Shown here in pieces: positions 6,842-14,617 of a stretch of 33,857 bases of DNA. The stretch is from contig CAMLDR010000024.1 in NCBI GenBank assembly GCA_946478775.1, forward strand, positions 1-33,857. The letters are read 5' to 3'. The stretch is from an uncultured Flavobacteriales bacterium (lineage in GTDB: Bacteria > Bacteroidota > Bacteroidia > Flavobacteriales > Crocinitomicaceae). Position 1 is the first letter of the stretch. The number at the start of each line of letters is the position of its first letter. The translations under genes were made by a program, and so were the position numbers. The notes under the pieces were generated by a model. That model ran no database searches. It saw only the letters and a list, made by a program, of their open reading frames with translations, and was not told the DNA's origin.

Positions 6842-7540
6842 ATGCCTTGGAACCTACTATTGCTCCCACTTGTTGCAGGATACTACATATTCACAAAATC
6901 ATATCTTTTTAAATTCAAACAGCAAAGGCTCGATCAACAAAGATTAATTTTTGAGAGTATTATCCTGGCCGTTATAGCATCCGTAATCACTTATTTATTA
7001 AGACTATTTTACGAATCAATCACCTCCCTTGAATTTCAGCAAACAATTTATAAAGCTATTCCAATAAAATCACCTTATACGGGAACCTCGTTATGCGTGT
7101 TGCTTCTTTCAATCGGCTTTACGGAAATAAGCAATCTGTTTTTAGATCAAAAGAAGCGTGTTACAAAGGCCATTAAATCAATTGGAAACGAATTTGAACT
7201 CCTGCTGGAATCATCCTTTACAGAGAATAAATTGCTGTCATTCACTTTAGACAACGGGAAGATTTATATCGCATGGGTAAAAGAACTACCAATACCTTCC
7301 GTATCTAAATATGTCAGAATAATTCCAATAATCAGTGGATATAGAGACGATCAAAAAAATGTAGTGTTTACGACACACTATCTCTCAGTTTATGCCGAAT
7401 ACATTCAGGAAGGCAAGGTAAAATCGATTGAGGAACTGGATACGGATTTAATTCTAAACTCGGACAATATCGTAACTGTTAGTTTTTTCGATATTGATAT
7501 GTATTCTGTTTTCAATACCGTTGGGAAAGTTGGTAGATAA
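6842..7540 (+). CDS. Three-helix membrane protein with soluble C-terminal domain
   Basis: Function unknown. Hydrophobic helices lie at about residues 3-18, 38-57 and 84-98. A linker rich in Lys and Glu leads to a C-terminal domain (about 115-232) with SFTLDNGKIYIAWVKELPIP, VRIIPIISGYRDD and VVFTTHYLSVY, which reads as a small beta-barrel (SH3- or PilZ-like) facing the cytoplasm. Similar DNGKxYxGxV ... SGYRD proteins are, as far as I recall, scattered as orphan accessory genes with no assigned role. It follows the 61-residue gene after 8 nt under the same promoter and is convergent with rfaE2, with 13 nt between stops. Confidence 0.75.
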   Translation: MPWNLLLLPLVAGYYIFTKSYLFKFKQQRLDQQRLIFESIILAVIASVITYLLRLFYESITSLEFQQTIYKAIPIKSPYTGTSLCVLLLSIGFTEISNLFLDQKKRVTKAIKSIGNEFELLLESSFTENKLLSFTLDNGKIYIAWVKELPIPSVSKYVRIIPIISGYRDDQKNVVFTTHYLSVYAEYIQEGKVKSIEELDTDLILNSDNIVTVSFFDIDMYSVFNTVGKVGR

Positions 7541-7553
7541 TCTCAAAAAAAAA

Positions 7554-8069
7554 TTACCCTTTCAGCTTTTTAACAATATTCGTTGTGCTGAAACCCTCAA
7601 CCAAAGCAACGGTTTTTACTTCACCGCCATGTGCAAGGATCGCTTCCCGTCCCACAATGTATTTCTTGTCGGAAGGATCTGTTTCGTCTGCATCGTAATC
7701 CGCACCTTTTACCAGAACGCTTGGCTTTAAGGATTCAATAACTGAAACCGGCGTATCTTCATCAAAGAAGATCACTCCGTCTACGAATTCCAAAGCTGCC
7801 AAAATCAAAGCCCTGGAGGATTCCGGGTTAATGGGCCGCTCGGGTCCCTTTCCCTGGCGCTTCACGGAAGCATCGGTATTGATCGCAATAATTAATTTGG
7901 TTCCGAAATCAGCTGCTTTTGCCAGGTAAGTCACATGTCCTTCGTGCAGGATATCAAAACAGCCGTTGGTAAAAACCACTTTTTCACCGGATTTTTTCCA
8001 CTCGTGAACCCGGTTTGCCATTTCTTCCGTCGTAGATACCTTATGCCTGATCTGTTCGAACTTGCCCAT
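7554..8069 (-). CDS. rfaE2: D-glycero-beta-D-manno-heptose 1-phosphate adenylyltransferase
   Basis: Catalyses transfer of AMP from ATP to heptose 1-phosphate, giving ADP-heptose for lipopolysaccharide core or other heptose-containing glycans; cytoplasmic. The nucleotidyltransferase signature is clear: VVFTNGCFDILHEGH with the HxGH motif, then KRQGKGPERP, and VKGADY plus VEGFSTTNIV near the end, which are typical of the RfaE domain II family. The kinase domain found in bifunctional HldE is absent, so this is the stand-alone form. An upstream in-frame ATG at 8114 would add 15 residues, but the family begins near MGKFEQIRHK, so the start at 8069 is preferred; it overlaps the preceding gene by 29 nt. 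It is the last gene of the panD group. Confidence 0.9.
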   Translation of the reverse strand: MGKFEQIRHKVSTTEEMANRVHEWKKSGEKVVFTNGCFDILHEGHVTYLAKAADFGTKLIIAINTDASVKRQGKGPERPINPESSRALILAALEFVDGVIFFDEDTPVSVIESLKPSVLVKGADYDADETDPSDKKYIVGREAILAHGGEVKTVALVEGFSTTNIVKKLKG

Positions 8070-9063
8070 CTTTTGAATAATTTTTTGGTAAGAGGAAAAA
8101 AGAAATGACTCCAAGAATAATAATCAGCAAAGTTTGAGAAGACCAGATAATCATTCCCAAAGCACCACCGATCCCGGAAACCTGGTCACCGTATTGCGCT
8201 TTCAAATAATAATCGATCACCAATCCGACGACTATCGGAAAAATCCCGAGCCCGCCATTCGTCAATGTAATTCCGAGAGAACCTGCCAAAAAAGCAAGCA
8301 GCATCCCTGTTGGCGGAACGTGTGAGGTTTCTTCCAGTGCAAAGAAGCAAATTCCGAAATAGACAATGTAAAGGATCCAAATGAATAAAGTATGTGCTAT
8401 GAACGCGCCGGGATGTTTTGTTTTAAAGACCGATAAAACGCCGTCAACCAATCCTTTGATGAATCCAATCACTTTCTGACGGATTTTTTTGACCAGGAAT
8501 ACCACAGCGAATGCAATCACAAAAATCCCTGCAATGATCCATTTGACCGCCTGGATTTTAGATGCTGATTCCGGATCACTTCCGAGGGCTTCGATCAGTT
8601 CTTTGATCTTCCAAAAATCACCCGCTCCAACTACAGAAGCCAGAAGTGCCACCGAAAATAACATGATGAGGTCGAAAACACGCTCCGCCAGAATGGTTCC
8701 GAAGGATTTGGCAAAAGGAATTCCGTCTGATCGGTAAAGCATTGCAGCTCTTGAAGCTTCTCCTGCCCTGGGGATGGTCAGATTCACAATGTATCCGATC
8801 ATAATGGCATGATAGCGGTTCCAAAAAGAAGTTTTATATCCCATGGGCTCCAACAAATACTTCCAGCGATAAGCCCTGGAAAGCAATGCTACGAAACTTA
8901 AGAGCAGGGATAAGAAAATCCAGAAATAATTGGCTTCACGGAGAGCTCTGTAAAAAGTAGCTTTCGCAGCCGGCTCCATCGAATTAAAAAAGTACCAGAT
9001 CAGATAAACACCTAAGGCCAGTGGAAGAACTGTTTTTAGAAGAATACCTGCTGTTTTTTTCAT
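8041..9063 (-). CDS. LPG-synthase-like / flippase-like integral membrane protein
   Basis: Member of the lysylphosphatidylglycerol synthase transmembrane-region family (UPF0104/AglD-like), proteins that move or modify lipid-linked substrates at the inner membrane; the actual substrate is unknown. The 340-residue sequence has about seven to eight hydrophobic helices (roughly residues 8-26, 45-65, 85-100, 120-145, 165-185, 225-250, 260-280, 305-325) and family hallmarks SRAYRWKYLL, IGYIVNLTIPRAGEASRA and NGGLGIFPIV. It lacks the soluble C-terminal acyltransferase-like domain of MprF, as is usual for the short form. Its ATG overlaps the panD stop by 1 nt (TAATG), and it overlaps rfaE2 by 29 nt, so all three are probably cotranslated. 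Confidence 0.88.
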   Translation of the reverse strand: MKKTAGILLKTVLPLALGVYLIWYFFNSMEPAAKATFYRALREANYFWIFLSLLLSFVALLSRAYRWKYLLEPMGYKTSFWNRYHAIMIGYIVNLTIPRAGEASRAAMLYRSDGIPFAKSFGTILAERVFDLIMLFSVALLASVVGAGDFWKIKELIEALGSDPESASKIQAVKWIIAGIFVIAFAVVFLVKKIRQKVIGFIKGLVDGVLSVFKTKHPGAFIAHTLFIWILYIVYFGICFFALEETSHVPPTGMLLAFLAGSLGITLTNGGLGIFPIVVGLVIDYYLKAQYGDQVSGIGGALGMIIWSSQTLLIIILGVISFFLLPKNYSKDGQVRTDQA

Positions 9064-9413
9064 TAGACTATCAAATTAGTCAATTCATTCGGAAAAACCA
9101 AAGACGGTTTAAACGACCGCGCTTCTTCAGGAGTCATGTATCCGTAACCGATCACGATAATCATATCACCCACGGCAACTTTTCGGGCGGCAGGACCATT
9201 CAGACAAATGGTTCCGGTTCCTCTGTCTCCTTTTATAACGTAAGTTTCCAAACGCTCACCGTTATTGATATTGACTACCTGAACACGCTCTCCTTCAACC
9301 AGGTTAGAGGCATCCATTAATGCTTCATCAATGGTAATACTTCCAACATAATTCAATTCAGCTTGAGTAACACGTACGCGGTGAATTTTTGATTTGACTA
9401 CTTGTATCAACAT
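9063..9413 (-). CDS. panD: Aspartate 1-decarboxylase
   Basis: Converts L-aspartate to beta-alanine for pantothenate and coenzyme A synthesis. The protein is made as a proenzyme that cleaves itself between Gly24 and Ser25, turning Ser25 into the pyruvoyl cofactor; the YVGSITID sequence around these residues is present, as are [17 protein letters not shown] and LNGPAAR, typical of the family. At 116 residues it is the usual length. It leads a three-gene unit with the flippase-like gene and rfaE2, while panC, which uses its product, lies just upstream on the same strand and is separated by an AT-rich gap of about 107 nt. Confidence 0.97.
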   Translation of the reverse strand: MLIQVVKSKIHRVRVTQAELNYVGSITIDEALMDASNLVEGERVQVVNINNGERLETYVIKGDRGTGTICLNGPAARKVAVGDMIIVIGYGYMTPEEARSFKPSLVFPNELTNLIV

Positions 9414-9432
9414 GTTTGTAAAAATCGAAGTG

Positions 9433-9440
9433 CAAAGTTA
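9433..9440 (-). promoter_or_regulatory. Putative -7 element for panD
   Basis: On the minus strand 9440-9433 reads TAACTTTG, matching TAnnTTTG, 20 nt upstream of the panD ATG. The -33 region at the expected distance has only a T-rich match without the G, so this is a partial promoter. Confidence 0.45.
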
Positions 9441-9520
9441 ATGTAAAATTGAGAATGTAAAATGTAGAATAGAAAAGTTAACAGGCTTATTCAAAAAATC
9501 TACTTTTCAATTTTCACTCC

Positions 9521-10366
9521 TCAATTTTCAATTAGGTTTAAATTATCAATCAAACGAACGTCTCCGCAAAAACAGGCAATGCACATCGTTGCTCCCGGAA
9601 CCCATTGATCTTCCAAATCTTCCAGGGTAACAGGATCAACAATACTCAAATATTCCAATTGAAGTGTTCCCTCTTCAAAATAGCTGATTGCTCTTTTCTG
9701 TGTTTCTTTCGGTGAAAAAGTAGCTGCATCTGTTTTTGCCCGGGATAGCGTTCTGTAGATAATCAGTGCTTCTTCCTTTTGAGTTTCCGACAAACGGGCA
9801 TTCCTGCTGCTCATGGCCAATCCTTTTTCGGTTCTGGAGGTCTCGCACGGAACAATCTGAATCGGGAGGGAAAGCTGAGCTACCATTTTTTTGATCACGG
9901 CAACCTGCTGAAAATCTTTCAGCCCGAAGAATGCTTTTTGCGGCTCCACCAAATCAAACAAGCGAAAAACTACCTGAACGACTCCTTTAAAATGCCCGGG
10001 ACGAAATTTCCCTTCCATCACTTCATCCAAACCTTCTAAATCTACCCGGGGAGATACCAGGTTTTCGGGATAAATTTCTCTTTCCGAGGGAAAAAAAGCA
10101 ACATCACAACCAAATTTTTTCAACAATTCGGAATCAGCTTCCGGAGTCCGTGGATACTTTTCCAGGTCCGATGCATTATTGAATTGGGTAGGGTTCACAA
10201 AAACACTGACGACAACCAGGTCACATACAGTACTGGCGCGACTTACCAAGTCCATATGTCCTTCATGCAGGGCTCCCATAGTTGGCACAAAACCAATACT
10301 TTTACCTTCTTTACGAGCTGAGTTTAGGGCTTGTTTTAGCCCTGTCACCGTGTTGATTATTTCCAA
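9521..10366 (-). CDS. panC: Pantoate--beta-alanine ligase (pantothenate synthetase)
   Basis: ATP-dependent condensation of pantoate with beta-alanine to give pantothenate. Diagnostic motifs are FVPTMGALHEGH (the HIGH-like ATP site) near the N terminus, FVNPTQFN, YPRTPEAD, FRPGHFKGV, FFGLKDFQQ and MSSRNARLS. The longest frame opens at a TTG at 10399, but family members begin with a sequence like MEIINTVTGL, which corresponds to a TTG at 10366 preceded by AGGAAA; a TAnnTTTG element overlaps the upstream TTG, so the shorter 281-residue product is preferred. The use of TTG is unusual, and the start remains the uncertain part. It is divergent from the glycogen-synthase-like gene. Confidence 0.93.
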   Translation of the reverse strand: MEIINTVTGLKQALNSARKEGKSIGFVPTMGALHEGHMDLVSRASTVCDLVVVSVFVNPTQFNNASDLEKYPRTPEADSELLKKFGCDVAFFPSEREIYPENLVSPRVDLEGLDEVMEGKFRPGHFKGVVQVVFRLFDLVEPQKAFFGLKDFQQVAVIKKMVAQLSLPIQIVPCETSRTEKGLAMSSRNARLSETQKEEALIIYRTLSRAKTDAATFSPKETQKRAISYFEEGTLQLEYLSIVDPVTLEDLEDQWVPGATMCIACFCGDVRLIDNLNLIEN

Positions 10367-10396
10367 TTTCCTACCCTTTCGTTCAAAACAAGCAGG

Positions 10397-10404
10397 CAAA
10401 ACTA
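10397..10404 (-). promoter_or_regulatory. Putative -7 element for panC
   Basis: On the minus strand this reads TAGTTTTG, matching TAnnTTTG. Transcription would begin near 10390, downstream of the TTG at 10399, which excludes that codon and supports the start at 10366. No clear TTTG lies at the -33 position. Confidence 0.4.
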
Positions 10405-10413
10405 TATTAATAT

Positions 10414-10445
10414 CTTGAAGATTCCGTCTTTTTTTCTTAATTTTG
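10414..10445 (+). promoter_or_regulatory. Promoter of the GT5-like/DUF4270/glmS operon
   Basis: CTTG at 10414-10417, a 20-nt spacer and TAATTTTG at 10438-10445 fit the Bacteroidota consensus with one mismatch in the -33 box. The predicted transcription start near 10452 leaves a leader of about 30 nt before the ATG at 10482. Confidence 0.65.
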
Positions 10446-10481
10446 CACTTATAATATTCAAAAATTCCCCTATCGAATTCT

Positions 10482-11312
10482 ATGGAAAAGAAAAGAATTC
10501 TCTTTGTTTCTCAGGAAATATATCCATTTCTTGCTAAAACAGAAATTTCTCACAACGCTCGCAAACTTCCGCAAGGGACGCAGGAGAATGGTAAAGAAAT
10601 CCGTGTTTTTACACCTCGCTTCGGCAGTATTAATGAAAGAAGACACCAACTTCATGAAGTAATCCGCCTTTCGGGAATGAATATCATTATTGATGATAAT
10701 GATCACCCGTTGATCATTAAGGTCGCATCAATCCCCGCTGCACGTTTGCAGGTTTATTTCATCGACAACGATGAATTCTTCAAACGTAAAACAAATGTTG
10801 CGGATGATAAAGGAGCTGATTTTTCTGACAATGACGAAAGAAGTATGTTCTTCTGCCGTGGTGTATTGGAAACAGTTAAGAAATTAGGATGGAAACCGGA
10901 CGTGATTCATTGTCACGGATGGATGACTTCATTGATGTCCCTTTACATCAAAAAGATCTACAATAAAGATCCTCATTTTGCAGACACAAAAGTGGTTTAC
11001 AGCATTTATGACGACAAGGAAGGATTTGACTCCGCCTGGGATGAACGCTTCCACGAAAAATTGAAATTTGACGGATTCGATGAAGAAGTCACAAATTTAG
11101 TTAAAACACCAACTTTGGATGCAATAACAAAAGCTGCAGTTGCGTTCTCTGACGGAGTCATTCAAGGTAGTGAAGTAATTCAACCCGAATTACAAAAAGT
11201 CTACGATGAAGCGACGTGTTTAAAACTGAATTATTTACCGGAAGAACACTTAACCAAAGGATTATCAGAGTTCTTTGATAAAGTAATAGAAGAAGGCATT
11301 TTGATACAATGA
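10482..11312 (+). CDS. Degenerate single-domain glycogen/starch-synthase-like protein
   Basis: Related to the N-terminal (GT5) half of glycogen synthase: it opens with RILFVSQEIYPFLAK and has FTPRFGSI and PDVIHCHGWMTSL, which correspond to the SE..PF.K, P.Y and D.xH.H.W motifs of GlgA. However, the KTGGL loop that binds ADP-glucose is replaced by KTEIS (residues 19-23), and the entire C-terminal nucleotide-binding half is missing (276 residues against roughly 470). It is therefore unlikely to make glycogen by itself. The protein is well formed and in an intact operon, so it is a retained family variant rather than a fresh truncation; similar short genes beside panC are, to my knowledge, common in Flavobacteriia. 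It overlaps the DUF4270 start by 4 nt. Confidence 0.85.
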   Translation: MEKKRILFVSQEIYPFLAKTEISHNARKLPQGTQENGKEIRVFTPRFGSINERRHQLHEVIRLSGMNIIIDDNDHPLIIKVASIPAARLQVYFIDNDEFFKRKTNVADDKGADFSDNDERSMFFCRGVLETVKKLGWKPDVIHCHGWMTSLMSLYIKKIYNKDPHFADTKVVYSIYDDKEGFDSAWDERFHEKLKFDGFDEEVTNLVKTPTLDAITKAAVAFSDGVIQGSEVIQPELQKVYDEATCLKLNYLPEEHLTKGLSEFFDKVIEEGILIQ

Positions 11313-12682
11313 TGAATCTAAAAAAACTACATAACAACTGGCGGAAAGGTATTTTACTTTCCGCTTGTTTTGTCTTAACACTTTCCGTTTTACCAGGCTG
11401 TAAAAAAACATCCTCCAAATTCGGAACTGAAGCATTGGATGTTGAGGACTTATTAGCTGCAGGTGGAAAAGATACTTTCCAGCTAAAGACCTCATCCATT
11501 CTTTTTGACACACTCCCTACTGACAATCAAATATTTGGAACTCTGGGAGCCTATCACGATCCCAAGTTTGGAATTGTAAACACTTCCTTATATACCCAGT
11601 TCTCCATTACCGGAGCGATCTCAATGGGAGCAAATCCTATCGTCGATTCAGTAGTCCTGAGCCTGAATTACGGAGGTTTTTATGGCAAAGAAGAAAAACC
11701 ATTGGGTAAATTAGATGAGCAAACATTTGAAGTTTACCAGCTTGCGGATGAATTGGATAAAGATGCTGATTATAAAAGAAATACAATAAAAGCAACCACC
11801 GGATCCAATCTGGTGGAACCCGGATCTGCTTCCCAAAGGCCAAACATCAAAGATGTAGTTGTCATTTCAGATAGTGATGGGGACGGAAATCCGGACACTT
11901 TAAGACCGCAGCTTAGATTAAAATTGAACAATACCTTCGGACAGCAGTTTTTAGATGATATGGCTGCAGGGAATTCTGCTTTCACAAGTAGTGACGCCTT
12001 CCTTAGCTCAGGTTACTTTAAAGGACTGAAAATAAGTGTTGCCAATGCAACTCCTTCAGTTGGTAACGGTGCTGTATTGTATTGCAAATTGGATAATGCG
12101 CAAACCAAAATCAGTATCTATTACAAACTTGGCACAGAACCTTCCACTCCACGGAACGTTGCTTTGGTCATTAATAATTCTTGTGCCGATTTCAACCATG
12201 TAGACATTGATAATTCCGGTTATCATATTGCAGATGTTCTTGCAAATCCTATAAACGGACAATCCCAGTTTTACAGCCAGTCATTCAACGCTATTCCTAA
12301 AATTGAACTTCCCACGGTAACTAACATCCCAAGCAAATCACTCATTAACAACGCCTTGCTTTATTTGCCTGTAGCATACCAAACCGGGGATTTTTATTAT
12401 CCGACTCAAACTTTCAGCGTAGCTTATAAGAATGAAGACGGAACCTTCTCCATCATTAACCTGGAAGATTTAGATTACGACAACAATCAGAAAGCATTTG
12501 TAGTTGATCTGAGACATTACATCCAGGAATTGGTCTCGGGTAAAAAGCAAAACAATGGGATTTACCTGATTCCTTCACAAAGCTATTACCGCTGTAAAGT
12601 AGACCGTGTTGTTTTCAACGGTCCGTTATCACCTTACAAAACAAGGCCTAAATTGGTCATTAAATACACTGAATTCAAATAG
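11309..12682 (+). CDS. DUF4270 family lipoprotein
   Basis: An outer-layer lipoprotein of unknown function. The N terminus has a basic segment, a hydrophobic core and the lipobox LPGC (about residues 27-30), so Cys is lipidated after signal peptidase II cleavage. The mature part of about 425 residues is rich in beta strands and polar turns, with features typical of DUF4270 such as ILFDTLPTDNQ, an early YHDPKFGI segment and a C-terminal VFNGPLSPYKTRPKLVIKY. Two adjacent ATG codons occur (11309 and 11312), and either could start translation; both are coupled to the stop of the preceding gene. It precedes glmS by 2 nt, an arrangement I recognise from other Flavobacteriia. Confidence 0.88.
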   Translation: MMNLKKLHNNWRKGILLSACFVLTLSVLPGCKKTSSKFGTEALDVEDLLAAGGKDTFQLKTSSILFDTLPTDNQIFGTLGAYHDPKFGIVNTSLYTQFSITGAISMGANPIVDSVVLSLNYGGFYGKEEKPLGKLDEQTFEVYQLADELDKDADYKRNTIKATTGSNLVEPGSASQRPNIKDVVVISDSDGDGNPDTLRPQLRLKLNNTFGQQFLDDMAAGNSAFTSSDAFLSSGYFKGLKISVANATPSVGNGAVLYCKLDNAQTKISIYYKLGTEPSTPRNVALVINNSCADFNHVDIDNSGYHIADVLANPINGQSQFYSQSFNAIPKIELPTVTNIPSKSLINNALLYLPVAYQTGDFYYPTQTFSVAYKNEDGTFSIINLEDLDYDNNQKAFVVDLRHYIQELVSGKKQNNGIYLIPSQSYYRCKVDRVVFNGPLSPYKTRPKLVIKYTEFK

Positions 12683-12684
12683 AC

Positions 12685-14529
12685 ATGTGTGGAATTGTAG
12701 CATATATCGGAAAGAAAGAAGCTTATCCAATTTTAATTAAAGGATTAAAGCGTTTAGAATATCGTGGGTACGATAGCGCAGGAATTGCGTTATTGGATTC
12801 GGGAAAAGTGAATTTGTACAAACGTCAGGGAAAAGTTTCCAACCTGGAAGAGTTTGCCGCCGGAAAAAACCTGGCAGGGCATGCAGGAATTGGTCATACA
12901 CGCTGGGCTACACACGGTCCGCCAAATGACATCAACGCTCACCCGCACTTTTCAAACAATGAAAAAATCGCATTGATCCACAACGGGATCATTGAAAACT
13001 ATAACAGTTTAAAAGAAGAATTAATCGTTCGCGGATATCATTTCAAAAGTCAAACAGATACTGAAGTTTTGGTTCATTTGATCGATGATATTCAGAAGAA
13101 AGAGAATGTAGATTTAGCAGCAGCAGTTCGTATGGCCTTGCAAAACGTCATCGGCGCCTATGCCATTGTCGTTATCTCTTCCGATAATCCGAATCAATTA
13201 ATTGCGGCACGCAAGAGTTCTCCATTAGTTGTGGGAATCGGGAAAGAAAATGATTTCTACCTGGCTTCTGATGCTACGCCTATTATCGAGTACACGAACC
13301 AGGTGGTTTATTTGGAAGACGAAGAAATAGCTGTAGTGGATTTGGTAACAGGATTAAACATTACCAATCTGCGCAACCAGCCAAAAACACCTTACGTTCA
13401 GGAATTGGAAATGCAATTGGAAACCCTTGAAAAAGGTGGTTACGAGCATTTCATGCTGAAAGAGATTCACGAACAGCCACGGTCTATCAAAGATTGTTTC
13501 CGCGGACGTTTAAATGCATCTGAAGGATGGGTTTCTTTGGGAGGTATAAAGGACTACGAGCAAAAAATGATCAACGCACAGCGCATTGTTATGGTTGCTT
13601 GCGGAACTTCGTGGCACGCGTGTCTGGTTGGAGAATATTTATTCGAAGATTTAGCACGTATCAACGTTGAAGTAGAATACGCATCCGAATTCCGATATAG
13701 AAATCCGATCATCAATGAAAACGACATCGTGATAGCGGTGTCTCAATCCGGTGAAACTGCAGATACTTTGGCAGCATTGGAACTGGCAAAATCAAAAGGA
13801 GCAACGATCCTGGGAATTTGTAACGTGGTTGGATCTTCTATCTCACGCATTACAGATGCAGGTTCATACACACACGCAGGACCGGAGATCGGAGTGGCTT
13901 CAACCAAGGCATTCACCGCCCAGGTAACTGTTTTGACCTTGATGGCGCTTTCTTTAGCACACAAAAAAGGAACTCTAAGCGAATCGAAATTCAGAACCAT
14001 GCTTTCGGAACTGGAAATTATCCCGGAGAAAGTAAAACGCGTTTTGGAGCGCAACGCTGAAATCGAAGAAATTGCCAAGATCTACAAAGATGCAAACAAT
14101 GCGCTTTACCTGGGAAGAGGAAGTTCTTTCCCGGTTGCACTGGAGGGCGCTTTGAAACTGAAAGAGATCTCCTACATTCACGCAGAAGGATACCCGGCGG
14201 CAGAAATGAAACACGGCCCGATCGCATTGATCGATGAAGAAATGCCGGTTTTCGTGATCGCAACCAAAGGAACTTCTTATGAGAAAGTAGTAAGCAACAT
14301 CCAGGAAGTAAAAGCGCGCAAAGGAAAGATCATTGCGATTGTAACCGAAGGCGATACAGACGTAAAAGCCATGGCAGATCACGTGATCGAAATTCCCGAT
14401 ACAGATGAGCACTTAGTTCCAATTTTGGCAACCATTCCGTTCCAGTTATTGAGCTACCACATTGCGGTTATGAGAGATTGTAATGTGGATCAACCACGGA
14501 ATTTGGCGAAATCGGTTACGGTAGAGTAA
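12685..14529 (+). CDS. glmS: Glutamine--fructose-6-phosphate aminotransferase (isomerizing)
   Basis: Makes glucosamine 6-phosphate from fructose 6-phosphate and glutamine, the first step towards UDP-N-acetylglucosamine for peptidoglycan and lipopolysaccharide. The 614-residue protein has the N-terminal glutaminase domain with catalytic Cys2 (MCGIVAYIG), HTRWATHGPP and HNGIIENY, then two SIS sugar-isomerase domains with ACGTSWHA, AVSQSGETADT, GRGSSFPVALEGALKLKEIS and HAEGYPAAEMKHGP, and ends in the conserved KSVTVE. Length and motifs are complete. It is the third gene of the operon that starts at 10482. No glmS ribozyme is expected in this phylum, and with a 2-nt gap to the previous gene there is no room for one. 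Confidence 0.98.
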   Translation: MCGIVAYIGKKEAYPILIKGLKRLEYRGYDSAGIALLDSGKVNLYKRQGKVSNLEEFAAGKNLAGHAGIGHTRWATHGPPNDINAHPHFSNNEKIALIHNGIIENYNSLKEELIVRGYHFKSQTDTEVLVHLIDDIQKKENVDLAAAVRMALQNVIGAYAIVVISSDNPNQLIAARKSSPLVVGIGKENDFYLASDATPIIEYTNQVVYLEDEEIAVVDLVTGLNITNLRNQPKTPYVQELEMQLETLEKGGYEHFMLKEIHEQPRSIKDCFRGRLNASEGWVSLGGIKDYEQKMINAQRIVMVACGTSWHACLVGEYLFEDLARINVEVEYASEFRYRNPIINENDIVIAVSQSGETADTLAALELAKSKGATILGICNVVGSSISRITDAGSYTHAGPEIGVASTKAFTAQVTVLTLMALSLAHKKGTLSESKFRTMLSELEIIPEKVKRVLERNAEIEEIAKIYKDANNALYLGRGSSFPVALEGALKLKEISYIHAEGYPAAEMKHGPIALIDEEMPVFVIATKGTSYEKVVSNIQEVKARKGKIIAIVTEGDTDVKAMADHVIEIPDTDEHLVPILATIPFQLLSYHIAVMRDCNVDQPRNLAKSVTVE

Positions 14530-14548
14530 GAAATAAACGAATTGAAAT

Positions 14549-14592
14549 AAAAACACGTAGGGGCGGATAATTATCCGCCCCTACGTGTTTTT
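14549..14592. terminator. Perfect 44-bp palindrome, bidirectional terminator
   Basis: Two 22-nt arms (14549-14570 and 14571-14592) are exact reverse complements with no spacer. Each strand reads a GC-rich stem flanked by A5 and T5, so it can terminate glmS and the convergent gene at 14618. The core GTAGGGGCGGATAA and its mirror image resemble a dispersed palindromic repeat rather than an ordinary terminator. Confidence 0.85.
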
Positions 14593-14617
14593 CATATTTG
14601 GGTGTTGGTAGAACGAA

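Noticed and set aside
7494..7730. Plus-strand frame overlapping the end of the membrane protein and rfaE2
   Set aside because: It lies antisense to the clearly conserved rfaE2 and has no recognisable features.
10482..11312. Pseudogene of glycogen synthase
   Set aside because: The frame is intact, has a good promoter, is coupled to the next gene, and the altered loop is not a frameshift product; no remnant of the second domain follows.
12683..12684. glmS ribozyme or riboswitch before glmS
   Set aside because: Only 2 nt separate the preceding stop from the ATG, and the ribozyme is not known in this phylum.
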